64,000 bases of DNA from positions 62,001 to 126,000 of the forward strand of contig NZ_DAIDJE010000156.1 in assembly GCF_027451485.1 (NCBI RefSeq), read 5' to 3'. Below the pieces are notes generated by a model. The model worked only from the letters and a program-made list of their open reading frames with translations, did not search any database and was not told where the DNA came from. Below, one piece after another: positions 1-7,691 of the stretch (its first letter is position 1; every line of letters begins with the position of its first letter). Source of the DNA: Bradyrhizobium sp. GTDB taxonomy: Bacteria; Pseudomonadota; Alphaproteobacteria; Rhizobiales; Xanthobacteraceae. The position numbers were made by a program, and so were the translations under genes.

Positions 1-40
1 CGCTAACGCTCCTCGCAATGACGAGAAGAAAGGAGTAAGA
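1..40. repeat. edge of a dispersed intergenic repeat
   Basis: The first bases (CGCTAACGCTCCTCGCAATG followed by ACGAGAAG) resemble the end of the short palindromic repeats common between Bradyrhizobium genes; similar ACGAGAAGAA text recurs at 5089 inside uvrD. The element is cut by the window edge, so its full structure cannot be seen. Confidence 0.4.
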
Positions 41-84
41 GTCAGGCAACGATACAGTTTGTTCAATGACCTTGGAGGTAAAAG

Positions 85-462
85 ATGGCGCTGGGTGTCA
101 AGCATATGATGGAAGCCGCAAATGCCGCGGTGCCGAAGATCTCGGCGGCCGAGGCACGCGAGAAGCTTGCAAAAGGCAACACGCTGCTACTGGATATACG
201 GGACGGTACCGAAGTTCAGGCGAGCGGCAAGGCTGCAGGCGCCATCCATGTCTCGCGAGGCCTCCTGGAATTTCGCGCGGACCCGGATTCGCCGACCCAC
301 GACAAGAATTTTTCAAGGGAAAAGGTCGTCCTGATCTATTGCGCATCCGGCGGCCGCGCCGCGCTCGCCGGCAAGCTGCTCAAGGACATGGGCTACAACG
401 AGGTCTACAATATCGGGGGCTTCAAGGACTGGTGCGAATGCGGCGGCGCGGTCGAGAAGTAG
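85..462 (+). CDS. rhodanese-like domain protein
   Basis: A 125-residue single-domain rhodanese. The domain covers about residues 18-120. The active-site loop is YCASGGR with the presumed persulfide-carrying Cys at residue 86, and the family's LLDIRD strand lies near residue 36. Rhodanese-fold proteins transfer sulfane sulfur, but the physiological donor and acceptor cannot be told from sequence. There is no signal peptide, so it is probably cytoplasmic. The start is well supported: GGAGG lies 7 bases before the ATG. It is a lone plus-strand gene converging on the minus-strand operon that ends at 470. Confidence 0.88.
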   Translation: MALGVKHMMEAANAAVPKISAAEAREKLAKGNTLLLDIRDGTEVQASGKAAGAIHVSRGLLEFRADPDSPTHDKNFSREKVVLIYCASGGRAALAGKLLKDMGYNEVYNIGGFKDWCECGGAVEK

Positions 463-469
463 TCACCGG

Positions 470-850
470 CTACTGCGCCAGCAGCGGATGATCCCTCAGC
501 ACCTCCTCGCGAATTGACGGCGCCTGGATTGCGCGAAACAGAATTCGCGCTGTCCGCTGATCGTCCGCCATCAGGCACAAGTCGACGATCTGGCGCACGG
601 CGGAATCGCGCAACAGGTCGTCGCCGATCTTCATCGCTGTCTCCATGGCGGCGCGCGCGGCGCGCTCGTAACGGTGAAACTCGTCCTGCCGGTTCTCGCT
701 TTCGGGAGCGCCGGACTTTGTCGCGCTATCTGCGGCCGTGCGGCAGATGTCGCGAATGCGGTGCGCGGCCTCGATATCGCCGAGCGGCCAGACAACAGGC
801 TCTTCCCATATCTCCTTGGGCTTGGGCTTGTTGAACCAGCGCAGCGCCAT
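470..850 (-). CDS. conserved hypothetical protein, 126 aa
   Basis: I do not recognise a family. The protein is soluble and mostly helical, with no signal peptide or membrane segment. It starts MALRWFNKPKPKEIWEEP and is rich in Arg, Glu and Ala. Codon use and GC bias match neighbouring genes. It is the last gene of a minus-strand run after the exported protein at 870-1526, 19 bases downstream of it. A weak GGAAAG lies about 9 bases before the ATG. Function unknown. Confidence 0.65.
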   Translation of the reverse strand: MALRWFNKPKPKEIWEEPVVWPLGDIEAAHRIRDICRTAADSATKSGAPESENRQDEFHRYERAARAAMETAMKIGDDLLRDSAVRQIVDLCLMADDQRTARILFRAIQAPSIREEVLRDHPLLAQ

Positions 851-869
851 CGCGTATTCTTTCCAAGGC

Positions 870-1526
870 TTAACCCTGCCCGCGGATGGTCGGTGCAGAT
901 GGATTCACCCGCCGCACCGTGATCGGCGAGCCGTCGGATTCGAAACGCAACTCATATTTCTTTCCGCTCTTGTCGGTGGCGGAGCACACCACGCTCGTGA
1001 TGTGGAGGGTAGCGAAATTGCCGAGCTGCACGCAGCGCCCCGCCGATTTCACGACCGCCGGCACCGGCAGGCCGTCGGACTTCGGGTGGTGCACCGAATT
1101 GAGCAGCATCCGGTCGACCGTCAGGTCATACAGATTTTCATTGGTCCGCCGGCCGTTTTCGCCGGAGAAAGAAATGATGTGACTTTGATCGGCGGGGTCG
1201 TCGAGCGCGATGGTGAAATAGGCGCGGCCGTTCACACTATGGGCATAGGCAACCGTGCGGCAGGCAAAATCACGCCCGGCCACCTTCAACGTGCTGCATG
1301 TTCCCGTCATCAGCGCGAACAAATCGGTGTCCGGCGCCTGCGGCTTCAGTTCGCCTGTCACATCACCGGCGTTGCCGGTCGTGGGCAGTGGCTGATTCTG
1401 CGCAGCGTCCATCGTCGAAGCCGGCAGGCGTTCGTCGGCGACCGCCGGTATCGGCGCGAGCATGAGAATGAGAGCAACGGCAATATTCCGGCACTGGCGC
1501 ATCGTCATAACCGTCAATGATCTCAT
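870..1526 (-). CDS. exported hypothetical protein, 218 aa
   Basis: The N-terminus (Arg-containing, then NIAVALILMLAPIPAVADE) is a Sec signal peptide with likely cleavage after AVA near residue 30, so the mature protein should be periplasmic. The mature part has four Cys, which could form disulfides, and no domain that I recognise. The ATG overlaps the stop of the upstream flavoprotein gene by 4 bases (ATGA), suggesting translational coupling. In-frame ATGs at 1508 and 1502 would give a more typical signal-peptide n-region and are plausible alternatives. Confidence 0.7.
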   Translation of the reverse strand: MRSLTVMTMRQCRNIAVALILMLAPIPAVADERLPASTMDAAQNQPLPTTGNAGDVTGELKPQAPDTDLFALMTGTCSTLKVAGRDFACRTVAYAHSVNGRAYFTIALDDPADQSHIISFSGENGRRTNENLYDLTVDRMLLNSVHHPKSDGLPVPAVVKSAGRCVQLGNFATLHITSVVCSATDKSGKKYELRFESDGSPITVRRVNPSAPTIRGQG

Positions 1527-2947
1527 CCAAATGAGGCCGGAATTATTTTTCCCGGATTGAAGATGTTTTTGGGATCGAGCGCCTGCTTGATCGCGCGCAT
1601 CGCATCGATCGCTGCGCCGCCAAGTTCGCCTTCCAGATATTTTTGCTTGCCCTGCCCGATGCCGTGTTCGCCGGTGCAGGTGCCGTCCATCGCCAGCGCC
1701 CGCTCGACCAGGCGGTGCATGAATTCCTCACCGCGCGCCATTTCGTCGGCATCATCGACATCGCAGAGCAGCGAGCAATGGAAATTGCCGTCCCCGACAT
1801 GGCCGACGATCGGCGACTGCAGGCGCAGCCGCTTCAGATCGTCCTCGGTCTCCGTGACGCAATCGGCGAGGCGGGAAATCGGCACGCACACGTCGGTTGC
1901 CACCACACCGGATCCGGGACGAAGCGCCTTGACCGCCCAGTAGGCGTCATGCCGCGCCTGCCAGAGCTTGGTGCGGTCCTCGGGCCGCGTGGTCCAGGTA
2001 AAACCGAGGCCGCCGCATTCCTTGGCGATCTCGGCAAAATTCTTCGACTGTTCGGCGACGTCAGCCTCGCTGCCGTGAAATTCCAGGAGCAGCAGCGGCG
2101 TTTCCGGCAAGGTCAGCTTCGAATAGGAATTGCAGGCCTTCACCTGCTCGGCGTTCAACAGTTCGATACGCGCGACCGGAATGCCGGTCTGGATCGCCAT
2201 GATCGTCGCCTGGCACGCGCCGCGCACGGTCTCGAACGAGCAGGCCGCCGCCGCAATGGTTTCGGGAATGCCGCGCAGGCGGATGGTCAGTTCGGTGATG
2301 ATGCCGAGCGTGCCTTCGGCGCCAACGAAGAGGTGGGTGAGGTCATAGCCCGCGCTCGATTTCTTCGCCCGTGTGCCGGTCGTGATGATCTCGCCATCCC
2401 CCCGGACCACCTTCAGCGCCAGCACGTTCTCGCGCATGGTGCCGTAACGCACCGCGTTGGTGCCTGAAGCGCGGGTCGAGGCCATGCCGCCGAGCGAGGC
2501 ATCGGCGCCGGGATCGATCGGGAAGAACACGCCCTGGTCGCGCAGATGTTCGTTGAGGGCCTTGCGGGTGACGCCGGGCTGGATCACGCAGTCCAGATCT
2601 TCGGCATGGACCGCAAGCACCTTGTTCATGTCGCGGAAATCGATGCAGACGCCGCCGGCGGGCGCATTGACCTGCCCCTCCAGCGAGGTGCCGGTGCCGA
2701 ACGCGATCACGGGAACACCATGGGCGGCGCAGACGCGCACCACGTCCTGCACGTCGGCGGCCTCCTGCGCGAACACCACCGCATCCGGCGACTGCGATGG
2801 CAGCCAGGTGGTGGTATGGGCGTGCTGGTCGCGCACGGCCTGCGAGGTGACGAGGCGATTGCCGAAGCGGGCGGCGAGATTTTCGACGACAGCCGCGACC
2901 GCCTTGGGCTCGGCACGCTTCGGATTATTGGTGATAGTCATTCCCAC
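1523..2947 (-). CDS. FAD-linked oxidase, GlcD / D-lactate dehydrogenase family
   Basis: A 474-residue flavoprotein of the FAD_binding_4 plus FAD-oxidase_C type. The N-terminal half has the PCMH FAD-binding fold (FGTGTSLEGQVNAPAGG, then DASLGGMASTRASGTNAVRYG). The C-terminal half has the family motifs HVGDGNFH and GEHGIGQGKQKYL. Family members oxidise D-2-hydroxyacids such as D-lactate or glycolate, often passing electrons to cytochrome c or quinone; the exact substrate is open. The GTG start is chosen because AGGAGG (2956-2961) lies 8 bases before it; the ATG two codons later is too far from that site. First gene of a three-gene operon, preceded by a strong inverted repeat. Confidence 0.88.
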   Translation of the reverse strand: MGMTITNNPKRAEPKAVAAVVENLAARFGNRLVTSQAVRDQHAHTTTWLPSQSPDAVVFAQEAADVQDVVRVCAAHGVPVIAFGTGTSLEGQVNAPAGGVCIDFRDMNKVLAVHAEDLDCVIQPGVTRKALNEHLRDQGVFFPIDPGADASLGGMASTRASGTNAVRYGTMRENVLALKVVRGDGEIITTGTRAKKSSAGYDLTHLFVGAEGTLGIITELTIRLRGIPETIAAAACSFETVRGACQATIMAIQTGIPVARIELLNAEQVKACNSYSKLTLPETPLLLLEFHGSEADVAEQSKNFAEIAKECGGLGFTWTTRPEDRTKLWQARHDAYWAVKALRPGSGVVATDVCVPISRLADCVTETEDDLKRLRLQSPIVGHVGDGNFHCSLLCDVDDADEMARGEEFMHRLVERALAMDGTCTGEHGIGQGKQKYLEGELGGAAIDAMRAIKQALDPKNIFNPGKIIPASFG

Positions 2948-2959
2948 TATGGAATCCTC

Positions 2960-3027
2960 CTAGTGGTCCGCTTCTAACATTCGCGCTCCGATGCAGCGAA
3001 CATTATTGTAAATGTTAGAACCACTAG
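2960..3027. repeat. inverted repeat upstream of the GlcD-like gene
   Basis: CTAGTGGT-CCGCT-TCTAACATT at 2960-2981 pairs with AATGTTAGAACCACTAG at 3011-3027. The 17-base match is perfect except that one arm carries five extra bases. The loop is about 29 bases. The proximal arm overlaps the Shine-Dalgarno sequence of the minus-strand gene by two bases, so the hairpin could affect its translation. It could equally be a copy of a dispersed repeat. Confidence 0.75.
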
Positions 3028-3182
3028 CAAATACGAGTTTCTCGTGGAGTTTTCGATGTGACATTCGCTTTCCGAGTCCTCGCGGCCAGCCGCGTCAGCG
3101 AATATCAGACCCACTCCACCCCGGGGAAATACCGTGGCAAAGGATATATAGGGGGTCAAGGGATGAGACGTAACGAGGAAAA

Positions 3183-3698
3183 ATGGACACCATGACGACA
3201 CATTCCGCCGCCGCCGAGGCCCAACAGGGACCATTTTTGTCCTCGGTGATGAGAATTGAGCCGCAATGGATTGATTACAACGGCCATCTCAATATGGCCT
3301 ATTACAACGTCATGTTCGACCGGGCGATCGACGAGCTGTGGCTCGTGCTCGGCATCGGCCCCGACTACAAGAAGGCGCGCGGCAATTCGACGTTTACGGC
3401 CGAGTGTCACGTGCGCTATTTGCGTGAGATTCATCTGGGCGACCCCGTGCAGGTTGCCGTTTACCTGCTCGGCGCTGACGAAAAGCGCCTGCATTTGTTT
3501 GAGGAGCTGCGACACGCCACCGAAGGCTGGCTGTCGGCGACCTCGGAAACCATGACGCTGCACATCGACATGGAGCTGCGCAAGACCGCGCCCTTCCCGA
3601 GCGACGTCCGGGCCACGATCGATGCAGTGGCCCGCGCCCACGCGCAGCTGCCGAGGCCCGAGGGGATCGGCCGCAGCGTGAGCATGCCGAAGCGCTAG
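3183..3698 (+). CDS. thioesterase family protein (hotdog fold)
   Basis: A 171-residue acyl-CoA thioesterase-like protein of the 4-hydroxybenzoyl-CoA thioesterase class. Residues about 18-145 form the hotdog domain, with the N-terminal signature WIDYNGHLNMAYY whose Asp is the usual catalytic residue, followed by the long hotdog helix. It should hydrolyse an acyl-CoA in the cytoplasm; the substrate is unknown. GAGG lies 4-5 bases before the ATG. It is divergent from the GlcD-like operon and shares a 235-base intergenic region with it. Confidence 0.83.
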   Translation: MDTMTTHSAAAEAQQGPFLSSVMRIEPQWIDYNGHLNMAYYNVMFDRAIDELWLVLGIGPDYKKARGNSTFTAECHVRYLREIHLGDPVQVAVYLLGADEKRLHLFEELRHATEGWLSATSETMTLHIDMELRKTAPFPSDVRATIDAVARAHAQLPRPEGIGRSVSMPKR

Positions 3699-3705
3699 TT
3701 GGCTC

Positions 3706-3879
3706 TCAGACCCGCGTTCGGCCCCGCACGACCCCGACGACAGCGGAAATGATGAACAGCACCACCGCGATGAAGAAGATTGCCTTGGCGATCTCGATCG
3801 AGGCACCCGCGACCCCGCCGAAACCAAGAATGCCGGCGATCAGCGCGATGATCAGGAAGGTAACGACCCAGCCCAACAT
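3706..3879 (-). CDS. DUF1328 small membrane protein (YtjA-like)
   Basis: A 57-residue protein, MLGWVVTFLIIALIAGILGFGG..., with two hydrophobic segments (about 4-22 and 29-50) and a basic C-terminus (VRGRTRV). It matches the DUF1328/YtjA family of tiny inner-membrane proteins of unknown function, often stress-induced. A longer reading frame reaches 4056, but GGAGG lies 6 bases before the ATG at 3879 and the family length fits only the short form. It converges with the thioesterase gene (7 bases apart). Confidence 0.85.
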   Translation of the reverse strand: MLGWVVTFLIIALIAGILGFGGVAGASIEIAKAIFFIAVVLFIISAVVGVVRGRTRV

Positions 3880-4178
3880 GACAGCCTCCGATTCAAAGTC
3901 GTAACTCCGGCGCGGCGCTTCTGGGCGCCGGCGGGGTATTGAAATAATCCTCTCCCGGAACATAGGTTCCCGCTCGCGCCGCGCTGTGATCAAGATCAAA
4001 TCCTGCCGAGCGAGGCCAATGGCGGAGTTGCTTCGGGGCGGGATAACTCCTGTCAAAAAGGCCTCCCAAGCCCCATATGTCAGCCATTCCTGCTATGAAG
4101 GCTCCCCTTCGAGCGGCCTTAACTCCCCCCTCGAATCCTGTATTTGCTAGGGATGGTTAAGCGGAGACCGAACGCGAG

Positions 4179-6743
4179 ATGACCGAGCCGAACCACCTGC
4201 CCCGCCATCACGTCCCGGACCACCAGCCAGTGGCTGGCGGGATTGCCGCGCGGGCACGGGCAGCGGCCACCCCGGCCTATCTTTCCCGCCTCAATCCCGA
4301 ACAGCGCGAGGCGGTGGAAACGCTCGACGGCCCGGTACTGGTGCTGGCGGGGGCCGGCACCGGAAAGACGCGCGTCCTGACCTGCCGGATCGCCCACATC
4401 CTGAGCCAGGGACGGGCACGGCCCGGTGAAATCCTCTCTGTGACCTTCACCAACAAGGCCGCGCGCGAAATGAAATCGCGGCTGGCGGAGATGCTCGGCC
4501 AGGCGGTGGAAGGCATGCCGTGGCTCGGCACCTTCCACTCCATCGGCGGTCGCATCCTGCGCACCCACGCCGAGATGGTGCAGCTCAAGTCCAATTTCAC
4601 CGTGCTCGATACTGACGACCAGGTGCGGCTTCTCAAGCAGCTCCTGCAAGCCGAAGGCATTGACGACAAGCGCTGGCCGGCGCGAATGCTGGCCAACCTG
4701 ATCGACGGCTGGAAGAACCGCGGCCTCGGTCCGACCCAGGTGCCGTCGGGCGAAGCGGCCGTGTTCGCCAACGGCAAGGGCGGCAAGCTCTATGCTGCCT
4801 ATCAGGAACGCCTGAAGATTCTCAACGCCGCCGACTTCGGCGATCTGCTGCTGGAAAACATCCGCCTGTTCCGCGAACACCCGGACGTGCTGCGTCAATA
4901 CCAGCACCGTTTCAAGTTCATCCTGGTCGACGAATACCAAGACACCAACGTCGCTCAGTACCTGTGGCTGCGGCTGCTGGCTCAGGCGCCGTCGAAATCG
5001 TCATTGCCGGGCTTGCCCCGGCAATCCGTCGCTCCTGCTCAGGACGACGGATCACCGGGTCTCGATACTGCGCGTCGGCCCGATGACGACGAGAAGAATG
5101 TGGTCGGGCAGAGAGAGAGCAGCGCGCCAGCTCCCGCGCCCCGCAACATCTGCTGCGTCGGCGACGACGACCAGTCGATCTATGGCTGGCGCGGCGCGGA
5201 GGTCGACAACATCCTGCGTTTCGAGCACGACTTCCCCGGCGCGAAGGTCATTCGGCTCGAGCGCAATTATCGCTCGACCGGTCACATCCTTGCCGCCGCC
5301 TCGCACCTGATCGCGCACAATGAAGGCCGGCTCGGCAAGACCTTGCGCACCGAGGACGTCGACGGCGAGAAGGTCACGGTAACCGGCGCGTGGGACTCGG
5401 AAGAGGAAGCGCGCGCGATCGGCGAGGAGATCGAGCAGCTTCAGCGGGCCAAGGAAAACCTGAACGAGATCGCGATCCTGGTGCGGGCCTCGTTCCAGAT
5501 GCGCGAATTCGAAGATCGCTTTGTCACGCTCGGACTGCCCTATCGCGTGATCGGAGGTCCGAGGTTCTATGAGCGCGCCGAAATCCGCGATGCGCTCGCC
5601 TATTTGCGCGTCGTCAATTCGCCAGCCGACGATCTCGCCTTCGAGCGCATCGTCAATGTGCCGAAACGGGGCCTGGGCGATGCCACCGTGCAGATGCTGC
5701 ACGACCACGCCCGCAAGCGCCGCCTGCCGCTGTTCGAGGCGGCCCGTGCCGTGGTCGAAACCGACGAGCTGAAACCGAAGGCACGCGGCAGCTTGCGCGA
5801 TCTGCTCGCGAGCTTCGACCGCTGGCGCGCGCAGGCCGAGGTGGCCTCGCATACGGAGCTCGCCGAAACCGTGCTCGACGAAAGCGGCTACACCGACATG
5901 TGGCAGAAGGACCGATCGGCGGACGCCGCGGGCCGGCTGGAGAATCTCAAGGAGCTGGTGCGCTCGATGGAAGAGTTCGAGAACCTGCAGGGTTTTCTCG
6001 AGCACATCTCCCTGGTGATGGACCGCGACGGCGGCGCCGAAGAAGAAGCGGTGTCGCTGATGACGCTGCATTCGGCCAAAGGGCTCGAATTCGACAACGT
6101 TTTCCTGCCCGGCTGGGAGGAAGGCCTGTTTCCGAGCCAGCGTACCCTCGACGAACAGGGCCGCGCGGGCCTTGAGGAAGAGCGCCGCCTCGCCCATGTC
6201 GGGCTGACGCGCGCGCGACGGCGCGCCAAGATCTATTTCGCCACCAACCGCCGCATCCACGGCACCTGGTCGACGACGATCCCCTCGCGCTTCCTCGACG
6301 AATTGCCGGCGCACAATGTCGAGATCACCGAATCCAAGGGCGGCTCGGGTTGGGGCGGCGCCGGCGGCTACGGCGCCTCGCGCTTCGACAACCTGGAATC
6401 CTTCGGCTCGAGCTACGCCACGCCGGGCTGGCAGCGCGCACAGGCCAACCGCGCGCGCGGCAGCGGCGGGCGCCAGAACTACGGCTTCGAGGAACGGCAG
6501 TCGTCCTACGGTTCACGTGACGCGGGCGGCTTCGCCAGGCAAAAGCGGGGGCCGCTGGTGATCGAAGGCGAACTGATCGCCAAGTCCACCGGAACGACCT
6601 CGGAGTTCAGTCTCGATGACCGGGTGTTTCACCAGAAATTCGGCTACGGCAATGTGGTGAAGATCGACGGCAACAAGCTGACGATCGCTTTCGAGAAAGC
6701 CGGCGAGAAGAAGGTCGTCGACAGTTTTGTGGAACGGGCGTGA
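4179..6743 (+). CDS. uvrD: ATP-dependent DNA helicase, UvrD/PcrA family
   Basis: An 854-residue superfamily 1 3'-5' helicase used in nucleotide-excision and mismatch repair. Walker A GAGTGKT is at 58-64, DEYQDTN (Walker B) near 250, GDDDQSIYGWRGAE (motif III) near 328, and LMTLHSAKGLEFDNVF with VGLTRARRR (motifs V/VI) in the last third. The C-terminus (FHQKFGYGNVVKID...) is the PcrA/UvrD Tudor-like tail. Between Walker B and motif III lie about 50 extra residues (270-322), where other family members have only a few. The DNA encoding part of this insert (about 4999-5096) is a palindromic intergenic-type repeat read in frame. The Gly/Ser/Arg-rich stretch at about 710-785 is a flexible linker. 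Confidence 0.93.
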   Translation: MTEPNHLPRHHVPDHQPVAGGIAARARAAATPAYLSRLNPEQREAVETLDGPVLVLAGAGTGKTRVLTCRIAHILSQGRARPGEILSVTFTNKAAREMKSRLAEMLGQAVEGMPWLGTFHSIGGRILRTHAEMVQLKSNFTVLDTDDQVRLLKQLLQAEGIDDKRWPARMLANLIDGWKNRGLGPTQVPSGEAAVFANGKGGKLYAAYQERLKILNAADFGDLLLENIRLFREHPDVLRQYQHRFKFILVDEYQDTNVAQYLWLRLLAQAPSKSSLPGLPRQSVAPAQDDGSPGLDTARRPDDDEKNVVGQRESSAPAPAPRNICCVGDDDQSIYGWRGAEVDNILRFEHDFPGAKVIRLERNYRSTGHILAAASHLIAHNEGRLGKTLRTEDVDGEKVTVTGAWDSEEEARAIGEEIEQLQRAKENLNEIAILVRASFQMREFEDRFVTLGLPYRVIGGPRFYERAEIRDALAYLRVVNSPADDLAFERIVNVPKRGLGDATVQMLHDHARKRRLPLFEAARAVVETDELKPKARGSLRDLLASFDRWRAQAEVASHTELAETVLDESGYTDMWQKDRSADAAGRLENLKELVRSMEEFENLQGFLEHISLVMDRDGGAEEEAVSLMTLHSAKGLEFDNVFLPGWEEGLFPSQRTLDEQGRAGLEEERRLAHVGLTRARRRAKIYFATNRRIHGTWSTTIPSRFLDELPAHNVEITESKGGSGWGGAGGYGASRFDNLESFGSSYATPGWQRAQANRARGSGGRQNYGFEERQSSYGSRDAGGFARQKRGPLVIEGELIAKSTGTTSEFSLDDRVFHQKFGYGNVVKIDGNKLTIAFEKAGEKKVVDSFVERA
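4999..5096. repeat. palindromic repeat element inserted in frame in uvrD
   Basis: Two hairpins follow one another. TTGCCGGG (5004-5011) pairs with CCCGGCAA (5017-5024). Then ATCCGTCG plus TCCTG pairs with CAGGA plus CGACGGAT (5024-5052, one bulged base). A CCGGG...GGCCCGATGACGACGAG tail follows. This is the usual architecture of REP-like repeats between rhizobial genes (CGTCATTGCCGGG... motif), here lying inside a conserved coding sequence with the frame kept open. Confidence 0.75.
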
Positions 6744-6774
6744 GTCCGCGCGATTATTTGCTTGCGGAAAAGAT

Positions 6775-7638
6775 ATGGATCACACCCTGCAAGGCGGCCG
6801 ACTTTCAGCGACCATCAAGGCGGACGGCGCCGAACTTTGCTCGCTGAAAAACGTCGAAGGACTCGAATTGTTGTGGCAGGCCGGCCCGGCCTGGCCGCGG
6901 CATTCGCCGATCCTGTTTCCCATCGTGGGGCGGCTGAAGAACGACGAGCTGCGGCACCGGGGAAAGACTTACCCCATGACCCAGCACGGATTTGCCCGCG
7001 ACCAGACGTTCGACTGGCGGGAGCGCGGATCACGATCCTGCACCCTTGCCCTCACGGACAACCCGGCAAGCCGCCGGTGCTTTCCGTTCGCGTTTCGGCT
7101 GGCCGTGACCTACGCGGTGGAGGACGTCCATCTGGACGTGCACTTCGAGATCACCAACACGGGCGGCGAAACGCTGCCGGCTTCGCTCGGCGGTCATCCC
7201 GCATTCAATTGGCCGCTTTTGCCGGGACTGCCAAAGCAAGCCTATGGAATCCACTTCTCGAATGAGGAGCCCGCACCCATTCGCCGCCTGAAGGATGGGT
7301 TGCTGCGCGAGAAGCCGGAGCCGACGCCGGTCACGGGCAAATATCTTGCCCTCTCCGAACAGCTTTTCACCGACGACGCCGTGATTCTGGATCACCCGGC
7401 AAGTACCAGCATACGCTACGCCGCCGACCGCGGCCCGGCGATCACGATGCAATGGCAAGGCTTTCGCGAGCTCGGCATATGGTCGAAACCAGCCGGCGCG
7501 CCCTTTCTCTGCCTCGAACCGTGGCGCGGGTTCGCCTCACCGCTGGACTTTGGGGGCGAATTTGTCGACAAGCCCGGCATCATGAAAATCGAGCCCGGCA
7601 CGAGCGAAGTCCTCTCCTATCGCATTTCGGTTGGTTGA
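6775..7638 (+). CDS. aldose 1-epimerase family protein
   Basis: A 287-residue galactose-mutarotase-fold enzyme of the YeaD/LacX type. The general acid/base pair is His71 (MTQHGFARD), with His141 (LGGHPAFNW) and the catalytic Glu248 (LCLEPW). It should interconvert sugar anomers in the cytoplasm; the sugar is unknown. The frame is open from 6727 inside the end of uvrD, but the alignable protein begins at the ATG at 6775, preceded by GGAAAAG. It lies 31 bases after uvrD on the same strand and may be co-transcribed. Confidence 0.85.
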   Translation: MDHTLQGGRLSATIKADGAELCSLKNVEGLELLWQAGPAWPRHSPILFPIVGRLKNDELRHRGKTYPMTQHGFARDQTFDWRERGSRSCTLALTDNPASRRCFPFAFRLAVTYAVEDVHLDVHFEITNTGGETLPASLGGHPAFNWPLLPGLPKQAYGIHFSNEEPAPIRRLKDGLLREKPEPTPVTGKYLALSEQLFTDDAVILDHPASTSIRYAADRGPAITMQWQGFRELGIWSKPAGAPFLCLEPWRGFASPLDFGGEFVDKPGIMKIEPGTSEVLSYRISVG

Positions 7639-7691
7639 ACAGACGGCTCGAACGCGCGCTTGTCTGATCCCGTGCTGCAAAGACGATGAGT

